Source: Pelobates cultripes
Taxonomy: Eukaryota > Chordata > Amphibia > Anura > Pelobatidae
Reading direction: 5' to 3'
Length of the DNA: 64,000 nucleotides
NCBI GenBank assembly: GCA_933207985.1
Contig: OW240921.1
Location: 106,713,209 to 106,777,208, forward strand
Notes under the pieces: generated by a model
Seen by the model: the letters and a program-made list of their open reading frames with translations, nothing else
What the model was told of the DNA's origin: nothing
Database searches by the model: none
Shown here: positions 1-11,432 of the stretch, one piece after another
Numbering within the stretch: the first letter of the stretch is position 1
Layout: each line of letters begins with the position of its first letter
Made by a program: the position numbers and the translations under genes

Positions 1-744
1 GCTGTCTTGGTTAGAGACATCATCAACCTGCATGGCTTCTGTCTTCACCTCTGAAACGCTCTTAAGTCTACTGGTGGAGTGCAAGTCTAGTGCATTTTGT
101 TGCAGTGCTCCTTGGAGCAATGACTGACCAATAGTCATCAGGCTATCAACAGCAGTCTTAGTGGGACTCATGCCCGAAAGTCCATATGATGTTGACACTG
201 ATGGACTCTGGTCCACCAGGCTCTGGTTTCCTATACTGGCATAGCCACTCTCTTCACTGGAATGCTTTGTAGTCAACATGTTTTTGATAAACCTAGTTTT
301 CCGTTCTTCCTCATCTTCCATGGCCCTATCTCCTGGACAGAGCTCTCCATCATTTTCTTCAGAAGTTTGAATGGTCTCTAAAATCTTCAGGCATTGCTCC
401 TCCAAATACTCTATTTCGAGTATTTCTGCTGCATACAATAGATCGTCCAAGTCTTCAACCTTAGCTTGTAGTGTAGCTGTGTAAGCATACTCCAGAATCT
501 GCTGAAAGGTCTTTGGTGACAGAAAGTCCAATGTGTAATGCTGACTACTTCGGTGGAAAAGGATCTCAAACATCTTACTAGTACAAGCCAAAACTGTCCT
601 ATGGGCATGAAATTCTTGAGTGTCCACCATTATCACCACATCACACAGGGTTCCTGCAAGCCGCATTTGGTTGGCTTTGAGCAGAAGACCTGCAGGGTGA
701 TTGGGATTCTGTAACTGTATCATACCCATATTAGTCAAATCCAT
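1..744 (-). CDS. ZBTB16: ZBTB16 (PLZF) first coding exon, N-terminal 248 residues, continues past window edge
   Basis: Encodes the N-terminus of the BTB/POZ zinc-finger transcription factor PLZF, a nuclear repressor that recruits corepressors and acts in stem-cell, limb and lymphoid development (family knowledge). Translating the minus strand from the ATG at 744-742 gives MDLTNMGMIQLQNPNHPAG, which matches the known PLZF N-terminus closely. The BTB domain spans about residues 8-125. It keeps the charged-pocket residues D35 and R49 and the stretch HYTLDFLSPKTFQQILEYAY. After it come an acidic linker (MEDEEER), the block SSEESGYAS and DQSPSVSTS, a conserved S-P-T-K site at about residue 193 (equivalent to the CDK2-targeted region of human PLZF), and a VKTE sumoylation-type motif at 233-236. 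The 744 bases contain no stop and no frameshift; the frame runs off position 1, so the nine C-terminal zinc fingers lie outside. The start is chosen by homology. The exon is intact, so this is a functional gene rather than a retrocopy. Confidence 0.97.
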   Translation of the reverse strand, partial: MDLTNMGMIQLQNPNHPAGLLLKANQMRLAGTLCDVVIMVDTQEFHAHRTVLACTSKMFEILFHRSSQHYTLDFLSPKTFQQILEYAYTATLQAKVEDLDDLLYAAEILEIEYLEEQCLKILETIQTSEENDGELCPGDRAMEDEEERKTRFIKNMLTTKHSSEESGYASIGNQSLVDQSPSVSTSYGLSGMSPTKTAVDSLMTIGQSLLQGALQQNALDLHSTSRLKSVSEVKTEAMQVDDVSNQDS

Positions 745-816
745 AATTCTCCGGGGGTTTAGTCATTAGGCTGTCTGGCTCTTCTTATGATGGACTAAGC
801 TTGGAAACCAACAGAC
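745..816 (-). other. ZBTB16: ZBTB16 5' UTR part of first coding exon, with splice acceptor
   Basis: Non-coding leader directly before the ATG. On the minus strand a T-rich tract (TTTTCATTTTCACTTTATCC) is followed by ATAG, so the likely acceptor AG is at 818-817 and the exon begins at 816. Known vertebrate ZBTB16 genes have a non-coding first exon followed by a large exon with the ATG, which fits. The acceptor tract is only moderately pyrimidine-rich, so the exact boundary is inferred. Confidence 0.65.
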
Positions 817-1968
817 CTATGGATAAAGTGAAAATGAAAAATCTTTAGTCATCAAAACATAGCATTGAAAGCCAATTATGGGAGCGGTAGTGGGTTTAAG
901 CAGGTTAAAACATAAAATCAGATTTATGAGTATTTTAGAGTTATTTTTCTTACAAGCACATTATTGTAAATAGACCATGTTACAAAGTGTTTTATACGGC
1001 CCTGTATAAAACACTCATCCTTTCACTCCTCATACATTAGGGTAGTCTTCAAGATTAGTAAAGTAATTATTTCAAAAAAGATCCTGTATTGACAATTTTT
1101 TTCAAATGAAAATAACACAACAAAACTAAAATGAGTGACAAATCAATCACTGTTTCAAAGAGACCATGGTGTAAAAACTAAATGAGTTGAGCGGATTTAG
1201 AATCCGTTATTATGTCATCTATTTGAAAACCTAGATAGTAAAACTTTAAAATTATTTAAAAAGGCACCAAAATTGTTAACAAGTAAATTGAACAAATCTG
1301 GCTTACATTAACAAGAGGGTTTGGTTCAAAAATGAGTTTACAACACTCCAATACTGGACATGATGGGATCAGAATTAAAATTATACAGCACCAACAAAGC
1401 CTGACCCATTATTAATAATGTGAAAGAGTTGGGGGAAGAATTCACGGCAAAACACCTTCCTGTGCGATTTCTATAAGACAGCTTTTTAGGTTTGTAAGAT
1501 CACCAAAAAAAAAAAAAAAGTTAGGAAAATCCAAAATTTGTTCTACTTTTTATCAATTATTCTCAAATAAAACCACGAATGGACCTTACCAGATAACAAA
1601 AGCACAAGTAGAGCTATTCACTAAACAATTTATTGGAATTCAAAATTGAATGTCAACGTTTAGCGTAAAACAAACATTTTTCAAAGCTATATTGGGTAAA
1701 ACTTCCAATACAAATATTCAGCATTTTTCTCAATAGTACTCCAAAGATGCACTATATATAAAAAAGGCAGTATGTCCATCTTAACATTCTAAGTATTTTG
1801 TAGTCGTTATCATTTGCACAATTCTGGTAAGCACTCTTAAGGTTTAAATGCTTTCTTAATTTCTATCAGTGGGTGACTATCAGTGGGTAAGGAAACAGGA
1901 TTCCATATTATATATCTAAAATGTCAAGAGAGACATCGAATATAAAACACGGATAGCCCTTTAAAAAT

Positions 1969-2101
1969 CAGGCTGCCCCAAACTACGGCCCTCCAGATGT
2001 TGCTGAACTACAACTCCCATGATGCTCAGCCCATTTAATTCCTAGAATCATGGGAGTTGTAGTTCAGCAACATCTAGAGGGCCAGAGTTTGGGGAAGCCT
2101 G
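1969..2101. repeat. Foldback hAT-type MITE in ZBTB16 intron 1
   Basis: A 133-bp near-complete inverted repeat. The left end CAGGCTGCCCCAAACT pairs with the right end AGTTTGGGGAAGCCTG, and the arms contain the widespread AACTACAACTCCCATGATGC motif. The 8-bp flanks TTAAAAAT and CTCTAAAT share 5 of 8 positions and fit the hAT pattern nTnnnnAn, so an old target duplication is likely. No coding capacity. Confidence 0.75.
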
Positions 2102-4489
2102 CTCTAAATCAAAGGAAGGACGGGACGATAAGAAGTTTCCCTTTAACAAGATACTTGTCTCCAATTCCCAGTATACTGTACAAATTGATTATCTACAGCA
2201 GTTACGAAGATATTCGTATAAAATGACGGATGATGGAATAGAAGTAAACGCATTTAAGCCAAATGTGTTTCCTGTCCTAAAGAGCGCGTGCCTGGCCATT
2301 GACTAAGGTGTAAAATATTTAAGTACATGATTCTTTTGATAATATAAAACATGTTTCTCTAAACAGAGATATTGATGTTAGCACTGTAAAGGTCAGGGGC
2401 ATATGGCAGACATTAAAGCAACAACCTTGCGAGAGAAAAAAAACACAATGCAAGATGCAAAGTACACCGCTGAAGCACCACGCCAATTCATACATAAATA
2501 GATTGCATTTCAATCTCTGTCCCCCTCCCCCCAAGTTTTGATTACCTAGAACTCCAAGAATTATCAGCATGTACTAAATGGCCAGAGAAATAGGTGAGCT
2601 ATGGTTCAGCGGAATCTAGTGGGTCAGAGTTTGCATGGCCTGCCTTGGAGACAAAAACAGGGTCATGATTTATCTACAGAGGAGATTTCCTCCCAGACAT
2701 TCACTGACCAATCTTGCTCAGCAGGTACATTAGAGGGTGCTTTTAAATAATGACCTACCAGCTTCTCACAGTGACCACTTACAGTCAGCAAAATAAACCT
2801 TTAAAAAAAAAACTCATACTTTATACCCATGTGCCACCTACTCCAAGACTAGATCATTCCACACACCCCATCCATATTAGCCATGAGACATTTGCATGTC
2901 ACACCTAGAATGTATCTTTCTAGAACTCTAGATACAAACTCTGTAAACATTAATTCGATAAAAACCTCCGAATTAGGGGCATCAGTCTTCAACTTTACTA
3001 TGCAATGATTAGAGAAGATCTAGAGACACACACACACAGTCTTTCATTTTAATTTCAGTGTCTGTTCATCTGAAAATCTAGTAGTCTGATTAGATGTAAC
3101 TTTAATACGATGTTTTGAAATTCGACATAATACGGTCTGCAGTTTTTCCAGACAAGGAACACTTCTTATTTGAAAAAATTTCAGAGCGAAACAGTTCAAC
3201 TTTTTAAAAAAAATCAACCCACACGCCAAAAAAACCCCAAAACAATTCACTAAAACACCGATGGCACATATGCTGCAAAAGTGCCTTATATACGTACACG
3301 TTGTGGCTTACTCAGCAACACTATGCTTATTTGTATGTTTCGCAGTATTGCAGTTTGTGGAGTGGGGGGAATAAATTGCTTCCTTTACTCACAGAAAATA
3401 AATAAATAAAATGTTTTTATATAGGTGTACATATATATCTCAGTCTAATACACAAAGGATGGACATATTTGAAAGAGATTATCTAGTTCTAATACCCATA
3501 GCAACTATACTTTACCAAGATTAGAACATTTTAAAGTATAAATGCAACCATTTCAATTTAGATTGTTCGCTCTGAAGCAATAGTTCATAACACCACCTGA
3601 TCTTGTCCCACCCCCCCCACCCCCAAAAAAATTAAAAAAAAAAAATCTAAGTCCTCGATGAATAAAGTTGCCCAACCTGTTGATCCTACCTATATAAAAC
3701 CATACAAGAAGGGAAGATTAAAATATAAAATTAATCAAAGGAAGTAAAATTGGGCCACTGTTACAACTACTTTTCTGCAATGCAAAGATTTCCCTTAAAA
3801 TTAAATAGAACATTTAATGCTAAATCTGTACCAGTTTTCTAATGCTTACGAAAAGAAATGGTGAGACACTACAAATAAACCTACCATGATGTTTATAACA
3901 CTGGACCTTTTAAAGTCTACTGTAATATTGCGTCCATTCTGGGAACCAAAGCTAATAAATAAGTGGAAACGGCCAAGAAATAAACAAAAACAAAAAAAAA
4001 AAAACACAAGGGAGAGTATTTATTTTCACAAATCACCCTTACTAACCAGTTGGTGCCATAAACTCAGCCTTTCTTTACCCCTCAACAAAAGAACATATTG
4101 CCTTGGAGAATGGTTTATTGTATGTAAGTTGCAAACTGTACATTTGTCTCGGTAATAAGGGGGTTAACTACCCGCTGCAGTTAAGGACAATATACTCTGT
4201 GGAGCGAAAGAATCCTTCATATGTTTTGAGTTACAGTTTGAGAATGGCATAATACACTAAAATTTAACTGGCAGAATAATTCATCTTTCCAAATACAGGA
4301 ATGGGTGAGAGGTGATACCAAAATGGGAAGCCGACAAACCCTGAGAAAAAATAAATAAAAAAACCCCAAAAAACGCACATTAATAAATGAAATGTATCCG
4401 TTGAGGTTTTATTTATGGGTTCGCAAAACTGAAAAGGAAAATTTAGAATGGGGGGTGGGGAGATTTCAATTCCATCCATTAATCTGTAA

Positions 4490-4517
4490 TAATATATATA
4501 TTTTTTTTAAACTATAA

Positions 4518-4552
<35 letters not shown>

Positions 4553-4752
4553 TTAATTTAACTTACTACTCTATAACAATACTTGTGACCTAATGGACAC
4601 AGTAAGCTGGCATACCGGACTTATATGGTATCGCTTGTATATGTAAGTGTAATCACTGCTTTCAGGTGAAATTCTATTAGAGATTTATTTTAAATAAGAT
4701 TTGGGGTTAGATACTCAAGAGCTTAGCATTTTTTTAAAAACACATGCAAAAA

Positions 4753-4785
<33 letters not shown>
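4490..4785. repeat. AT and poly-T/poly-A low-complexity tracts
   Basis: Two clusters of (AT)n next to homopolymer runs, about 4490-4555 (AT, then about 19 T) and 4748-4785 (A run, then (AT)n), separated by ordinary unique sequence. Probably slippage-prone microsatellites in the intron. Confidence 0.8.
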
Positions 4786-4792
<7 letters not shown>

Positions 4793-7709
4793 ATCTGTTT
4801 TTGTTTCAGATTTATGTTTGCCAACCACTTTATAACATGCAAATAAGATGCTGGACAATAATTGCATTTGCATCCTTTCCAATTAGAAATGGAACATTGC
4901 TAATATAGATATCACCTGTTACATTAAAAGACCAAGCATCACAATCTGTCTTGCTTAAAGAAGCAAAAAAAATCCTTTTAAGAGATAGTGTGATTTAATT
5001 GTTTCTGTTTGACAATCATCATCAATGCTTACATAGATAATCTCTACATTACATAGCAGCAACAAGATAGAGGAGCTGGGTTTGAGAAATTAAACACATG
5101 GAAAGATTCCAAAAGATTGGTGTGAGTGAGAACCACTATGCTGTATTTTATAAGTTGTCATTTAGACCAACAGGTCACTTCTAAGCAAGACCTATAGGAA
5201 ACGTTCATCTACATTTTGATACAGAAGGAGAGAAGACACTTGCAAAGAAGGAAAAAATGGGGAGTATAGAGCTGATTGCATATTCAGTAGAAAATATAAT
5301 AAACAAACTGAAAAAATAATTCATAAAAAGTGACTTGAAGGAAGACATTCATATTGAACAGTTTAATAAATCTACATAGAGGGGTTAAGAAAACAGACCC
5401 CACAATAGCTGCTAGTCCCATTGTGCAGGCAAAAGAAGGAATGTTTTTGTGTGATGCAAAGTGGAACGCAGTAATACAGTGTGAGGGTTAGAGGGATAAA
5501 AACAGATCAGTACAAAAGACCTACAAAAACCTTAGCTCTTAACTGTGATGTCAGTCAGGGGGAAAAAAGCAAATATCCCCTCTACCACTTTAAAATACCT
5601 TGACATAACTTTTTTTTTTTTTTTTTTTAAAAGCAAACACCTGCATTGCTTATCAATCAGGGTATAAGATAGCACAAGGTAATTGATCACCAACTATAAA
5701 AAAATAAAACAAGGGGAGGGAGAGAGAAAAGAAAAAAAGAAGAGGGAAAAGGGAGGTTGTAGTCTTCAATAACAGCTTAAAATAAAATTAGAGAAGAAAA
5801 AAAAAAAGTGTTACACATAATTTATGAAGCGTTAAGATATGGGCTACAGTTTAAGTCTATCCAAAAGAATTCTATTTCTGCAGATTTTTTATAGAGGTGT
5901 AAGCATTTGACTACAATCTGCTAACTTCTTGTTAAAACACAATCTTAAAGAACAAGAATTAAAACTAACAATATTGTAAGTGATTATGCTACAGAATGGG
6001 CTTTAGACAAAACATCCCCCCACCCAAAAAATAATAATAAAAAAAATAATATAATAAATATATTCACAGAAAGAACAATCAGAAACATTTTTAATGTTGT
6101 TATACCTATCTTGAAAAAAGATGCACAAGCAAGGGGAAAAAAAAATAAAAATAAAGCAAAAACCACATTTTCTATCACAAAAAGCAGATCTCATTTTTTC
6201 ATTTTAGATTCCGTTGTTTGTTTTTCTTTGGTTAGGGGGTGGGTGGAAAGCCATCCATTGACAGAACAAAGCTGCTTTTGATGAGATGGAAGGGTTAATT
6301 AGTCAACTATTAAAAGTCCTTTATCAGAGACTATTGCCAAGATTCTGCTCCTTTTAAATCCCAGGCAGATCTAGTTTTGGGAAAATTATACATGTTGAAT
6401 CCCCAAAAATCGATGCAAGCGGTCAGCATAAATAACGTGAAGATTAGATCACAGGAAGATTAACCACTGAATGACATGGAGGCAAGAAAATACTTTGAAA
6501 AGAGAGAGCTAGGGGCTTTTAAACAACTTTAAAAAAAAAAAAGCAATGTGAAATGTAGTCAAGACAGTATATGTCACCTTAAATCTCAACATCTTACTAT
6601 GTACAGCACCACATTATGGCCAAAAGAGTATGTTACAGTCACACTAAAAAGGATGTTTAAATAGACAGCCTAGGAGAACATTAATAATGGATTTTTAGGG
6701 GATGTCTGGCTAGCCTATGAAATGAACATTTACATAGTAAGTGAATGCAAAGTACACAATTATAAACCTATTCTGCTGTTGGTGAACTTGTCCAAATACA
6801 GATATTATAATAATAAAGTGGAAAAAGCACAGATTTTTTTTTTACCAATCTGTGCCACTAATATCACACATGTTCAGAGATTACACAGGACTGGAAGGTA
6901 AATTAGAGAACTGATGTAATAAGACTAACATTTATCATCATAGAAGTGAAATTGGGGAAGAAAAAAAAATGAAAAAAAATAAAATAAAATCACCTTAATT
7001 GTTTCAAAACAGACTGAAAAAAGACGAGGCTTAAAAGAAATGGATCACATTACAGGGCAGTGAGGGGGAAATGAATCATCAGGTAAGATTAGTGTAAAAA
7101 TTCAACAGCTGATTAAACTGGGAGAGATGGGGTGGATACTTCCAATGTTGCAAAGCTATAAAGAGCAAGTCGAATCTTTTATCACTTAAAAAAAATGACA
7201 TCTACTGACATTTAAGATAGCAATACCCCCACTCTATGTTCCCTTACTTTAAACTCCCCTCCACCATAGATTTTGCAGTTCTTTCAACGGTGAATTTAGC
7301 AGACAAACAAGTCATGATTATGCATTCAATTACTGTCCCCTATCTTACACTATTCCATCCACAGCATCCAGAAAGCAGTACAGACACATCTGAACGTGTA
7401 CTGGGTTCCTCGCTGCATAAAATCATGCAGGATACACATTGCATTCTAGTGTCTGACCCAAAGACAATTGCAAAGAAGAATCTCATTTTTTTATCCAGCA
7501 CACAATGGGTTATCAAAAAAAATAAAAAAAAATAACTAAATGCATATTTAAAACCCATATTTAAGTAAAGATCTCACTCAACTGCTATATGCACTCCTAA
7601 TATCCAGATTATTAGGAGTGAGGATTATTTATTACCAAAGGAGTAGGAATGCTGACAGAATAATAATTCAATTCTATTTCCCCTCGCTAGCATCAATTAA
7701 TGTCTCTGT

Positions 7710-7742
7710 ATACACACACACACACACACACAATTATATATA
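7710..7742. repeat. CA/TA microsatellite
   Basis: A short (CA)n tract followed by TATA repeats in the ZBTB16 first intron. Confidence 0.85.
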
Positions 7743-8258
7743 TTGTTTATCTTTTAGCGCAGCATGGGTTATCTTAATTTGCAAAATGAAAAATCACAAG
7801 TCGGGGAGTTTTTTTTTTTTTTAAAGAATTAAATAAATAGTAGGGGCAATATTAAGTTTGTCTGGTTTAAACAATACAGAGTGACTGTAGGGATGGAACA
7901 AGCGATGCATGCGTGCACTTGAAGCAAAGGATAAAGTACAATCACTGGGGAGGCTTGCAAGAATACAATAAATAACATTAAATAATAAAGATTATCGATA
8001 AACAGTATGGAATCAGAACAAACTAGCAGCTATTATTTTTCCCATATTGAGAACACACAGAGAGATGCAACATGTACGCCAGAAGAAGTCTATTGGAACT
8101 TTCGCTGATCAGATACAATGTATCCAGGATGGAACCTGTTCTCACAAAAGGTTCTTCTAAATAGAAGTCAATGAATATAATAAATAGATTGACTGGGTAT
8201 CAATATTCTCTGAGCAGAGCAGGTCCAGCATCCTTCTCTCTATCACACAGATCCCCAT

Positions 8259-8270
8259 CACTTACCTCTG
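8259..8270 (-). promoter_or_regulatory. ZBTB16: Candidate splice donor 1 of ZBTB16 5' exon
   Basis: Minus strand CAGAG|GTAAGTG, with GT at 8265-8264. Near-consensus donor. The same 12-mer recurs 110 bp away at 8369-8380. Confidence 0.5.
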
Positions 8271-8368
8271 CATATCAATAAAAGGGATCTCAGAGGATGA
8301 AGTTAGGAGAGATCCCCTGGGCTGATTACTTTATTAGAAATTAATTAAAGTAGACAGGTCCTGAGAGC

Positions 8369-8380
8369 CACTTACCTCTG
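8369..8380 (-). promoter_or_regulatory. ZBTB16: Candidate splice donor 2 of ZBTB16 5' exon
   Basis: Minus strand CAGAG|GTAAGTG, with GT at 8375-8374. It is the same 12-mer as the donor at 8259-8270, so either could be used as alternative 5' UTR donors. Confidence 0.5.
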
Positions 8381-8517
8381 ATAGGGGCTCGCTCTGCAGG
8401 CATGTAGGTAAGTGGAGAGGTGCTGTTAAAGCAGCAGTGTGATCCAGCAGTTCGCAGTGCCCGCTCTCATACTCACTAACTCCTCTCTCCTTTAAGGTTA
8501 GCAAATCAACACAGCGG

Positions 8518-8525
8518 TGACGTCA
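8518..8525. promoter_or_regulatory. Consensus CRE palindrome
   Basis: The exact 8-mer TGACGTCA, the high-affinity CREB/ATF site, sits within the ZBTB16 promoter region. It implies possible cAMP responsiveness (inference). Confidence 0.7.
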
Positions 8526-8599
8526 GCCCCAGCGCCTGGAACACATGCCTCTCCCCCCCCAACCCCCCTCCTCTCTCTGGACTATGGAACTGCCCCCCC

Positions 8600-8611
8600 G
8601 CCGCCATCTTT
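8600..8611 (-). promoter_or_regulatory. YY1-type site
   Basis: Plus strand GCCGCCATCTTT, read as AAAGATGGCGGC in the direction of ZBTB16. It matches the core YY1 motif and lies inside a C-rich block typical of TATA-less promoters. Confidence 0.55.
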
Positions 8612-8800
8612 ACTCCTGGCAAGAGAGAAGCGCTGGAGATCCATTCATTGTAGAAACACTGGATAACTTACTGTCTTTTCTCCTTCGCGATGATCTTGAG
8701 CAAGGGAAAGCGAGTCTTCTCGTGATGGGATTATGCAGAGGAGTTTGTCAGGCTGGTGTGGTCATTGCATGGATGGACGGAGCAAGCTTGGAGAGGTCTT

Positions 8801-9685
8801 CTGCTGGGGTGCTTGGGCCAGCTCTTGGTCTTCTCCTGTAGGAAGGTTGCTAGGGTATTTGGGGCAGATTGCTAGGACTATCCTTGTCTTTTTATTGGTT
8901 ATATTAAAATACGTCAGGTGCCTGGTTACTCTGATAATTGAGTTGGTTGGGACGAGAAAACAATCTTATTTTCCTCTACTGGAGTGCTTGGGCTAGTTCT
9001 TGGTTCTCTCCTGTAGGAAGGATGCTAGGGTATTTGGGGCAGATTGCTAGGACTATCCTTGTCTTTTTATTGGTCATGTCAAGAGAAAACATTTATTTCA
9101 TGGTGGATCAGTGTGGTTAGGAGAACACAATAAACACGGTATTCTACTTAAGTATTTTTAACTTGATGGGGCTTCTGTTGGAGGAAGAGACACATTGCTA
9201 GGTATATCATTGTCTTTGTAATATTTATCCGATAAGAATAGTTGTTTGGTACATGGATAATTCCCCTGATGTTTGACCAGTGTCAGAAGAAGACAATAAC
9301 AGTGTCTTCTACTAGAATATTTTGGACTTGGTGGGTCTTGTCTTGGAGGAAAAGATAGATTGCTAGGAATATCCTGGTCTTTTTAAGGTTTACTTATAAG
9401 AGAACATGTGTTTGATCCATGGATGGTTCCTCTCATGGTAGAGGTGGTGGGAAAGATAATTTGGTTGGGGTGAGACAACAGTAAAGTAGCCTTCTACTGG
9501 AGTATTTTGGACCTGAAAGAAGAATAGTAGTTCCTAGCTTAATTGGGACAGATTGAGAGAAGGACCATAAAAAAAGGCCATGATATTGCCTAAAGATCAG
9601 AGACTTGAAACAAAACATGCAAGCAAAATTCCTCTGATGGTTGAGTTGGGGACAAGGAAAGCTTGGTTGGAACCAGACAGCAGAA
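8801..9685. repeat. Five diverged tandem copies of a ~170-bp unit upstream of ZBTB16
   Basis: Units begin at about 8801, 8976, 9144, 9309 and 9494, so spacing is 165-185 bp. Most start with a CTACT(G)GAGT.. block. Shared blocks follow in the same order: a GGAGGAA-like block, GATTGCTAGGA, TATCCTTGTCTTTTTATTGG, a GATGG/TGAGTTGG block and GAGAACACA/GACAACAG. The first two copies are most alike (about 90 bases nearly identical from GTGCTTGGGC to TTTATTGGT); the last is the most decayed. Short ORFs across them are by-products. No transposon ends were seen, so this looks like local tandem duplication. Confidence 0.8.
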
Positions 9686-11089
9686 TATATATATGTGATA
9701 GAACTGCTTTCATATGGTTAGCAATTCTAATATCGGATTAGTAAACACCCATTCATTGCACTTGTATATTTTAGAAGAGAATCTCAAACCATTTTATTGT
9801 ATTCTAGATAGATTGGAATGTGGTGAGAATTGTTAAACAGGCAAAGTATCCAGATATTGTTTAATGCTTATCTGGTGTCTGGCCAGGGGCTTGTGGAATG
9901 AGCTTAATTGGGATGTGAGTGCTTTCTTAACTAGGAACGGTCACAATTTGTCTCTGCTAGGTGCTCCACAGATTCTGTAGAACACATTTGTTCTCATGGT
10001 TGAGGTTTTGGCAAGGTTGGCTTGCTTGGGATACATTATTATTATTTTTTTTTATTTTTTTTAGAGAGAGAGATGGGCTCTCATGATTCAACTTGGGTAT
10101 TTAAGGAGTTGTATAGTAATGGAGCACACACACCTTTGGTAATGAGCCTGTTTAGAAGAACATTGTATTTACAAGCGTGTTTTTGAGAAGGGCATAGAAC
10201 GTAAAATTCATTATTGTACAGATGGAAGGTCTATTAATGGACAGATGGGCTATATGCTATTATAACTAAAACAGAATGAAGTTTTCTCCTTGGCAAATCA
10301 GGGGGGGAATATGCAGAAGTTTTTAGTATTGTAATGGAGCCAATGCAGAAATAATTGGATTTACAAGCCCTACGGGTCTGGGGGTTCAGTACATATTGGT
10401 GTTAAAACAAAAAAAATAAAAAGATAGCTCAGATTTAGAAGAGACAGTTATGACCTAAAGTGACTTTAAGTGGTTGTTACTCTAAATACCCAATAATTTA
10501 GAATTACTGAAAAGGGATATTTAGTGTTGAAGATTCTGTACCAAAAAAATAAAATATTTTTCAATCATTTAGTTTTATTTTACCTTACAAATTTAAATAG
10601 GAATATTGCTGATGACGGATCATGAAATAAGTAGATTTTTTGAGGTGTCACAAGCACTACTCAAACAGTCTGAAAGATATAACATTCATAAACATAGAAT
10701 GTAAAGGTAAGACGTGCATGATTACATTCTTTGATCACAAAATATATTCAAAAATGGTTTAAATTCTCTCTCCAACTCACTGATTGTATAGGTTTTACAG
10801 CCTTACAATAGATGTCAAAAAACAACTACGCATGATGATAGGGGATGATTTAATCAGAAAATTTCTGAACCAAATGTAGACATTTTTCACTTTCACCTAA
10901 GGTCAACCCACCATCTGACATTTTAGAACGTCTCATTTCTGCTATTAAAAGTACTGATATAAATGGTTTAAATATCACTGGTAACAGAAAACGTCTCACT
11001 ATAGGTCTGCTTGATATTTTGCAGACACACCCAAGTGATCATGGTACCACAAGACAGACATACTTGTTTTACTTTGCAACTTTCTAGGA
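9686..11089. other. Intergenic, mostly unique AT-rich sequence
   Basis: No credible ORF, RNA gene or transposon ends seen. Contains a short T/A tract near 10040 and otherwise ordinary single-copy sequence. Confidence 0.6.
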
Positions 11090-11225
11090 CAGGGGTAGGC
11101 AACCTTCAGCACTCCAGATGCTGTGGACTACATCTCCCATGATGCTCTTACAGCTAAAATGCTGGCAAAACATCAGGGTAGATAAAGTACACAACATTTG
11201 GCATGCCGAAAGTTGCCTACCCCTA
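11090..11225. mobile_element. hAT MITE, copy 1 of a local cluster
   Basis: Ends CAGGGGTAGGCAAC and GTTGCCTACCCCTA are inverted repeats. A perfect 8-bp target duplication, TTCTAGGA, flanks it (11082-11089 and 11226-11233). Both features are diagnostic of the hAT superfamily. Non-coding, 136 bp. Confidence 0.9.
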
Positions 11226-11296
11226 TTCTAGGAGGTTTGTTTACCCTGGCTAAAATTATATTACCCCTTTTTCATTCAGTTATTCACTACATAGGG

Positions 11297-11424
11297 CAGG
11301 GATAGGCAACCTTCGGCACCCCAGATGTTGTGGACTACATCCCCCATAATACTCTTACACCCATAATGCTGGCAAAGCATCATGGGAGGTGTAGTCCAAG
11401 ATTGCCAAAGGTTGCCTATGCCGG
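11297..11424. mobile_element. hAT MITE, copy 2 of a local cluster
   Basis: Same family as the element at 11090. Ends CAGGGATAGGCAACC and GGTTGCCTATGCCGG. Perfect 8-bp target duplication ACATAGGG (11289-11296 and 11425-11432). The interior carries the TGGACTACATCCCCCATAAT foldback arms. Confidence 0.92.
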
Positions 11425-11432
11425 ACATAGGG

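Larger units (their letters stand above)
817..8266 (-). other. ZBTB16: ZBTB16 intron 1 (inferred)
   Basis: About 7.5 kb of AT-rich, mostly single-copy sequence between the inferred acceptor and the 5' exon donors. It has no long credible ORF; short ORFs inside are low-complexity or chance. Repeat content is much lower than in the intergenic part of the window: one foldback MITE (1969-2101), AT/T tracts near 4.5 and 4.75 kb, and a CA/TA microsatellite near 7.71 kb. The stretch 6230-6500 has mixed composition without repeats and could hold conserved regulatory DNA. The region between exons 1 and 2 is of similar order (a few kb) in other vertebrates (from memory). Confidence 0.6.
8267..8620 (-). 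promoter_or_regulatory. ZBTB16: ZBTB16 promoter and non-coding 5' exon region
   Basis: The window's only moderately CpG-containing unique segment upstream of the ZBTB16 coding exon. On the minus strand two identical donor contexts, CAGAG|GTAAGTG, end candidate exons at 8266 and 8376. A full palindromic CRE (TGACGTCA) lies at 8518-8525, and a YY1-type site in transcript orientation (AAAGATGGCGGC) at 8600-8611. YY1 sites in this orientation often lie just downstream of a start site, so transcription probably starts near 8600-8640 (inference). A non-coding first exon matches known ZBTB16 structure. The precise start site cannot be read from sequence alone. Confidence 0.6.

Noticed and set aside
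411..608. 65-codon minus-strand ORF
   Set aside because: It is a shifted-frame shadow of the ZBTB16 coding exon, whose true frame is open through 1-744.
8545..8996. Plus-strand ORFs of 98 and 87 codons next to the ZBTB16 promoter
   Set aside because: No recognisable domain, and they run into the ~170-bp tandem repeat. The second pair of ORFs (8733-8996 and 8938-9120) share sequence only because of that repeat.
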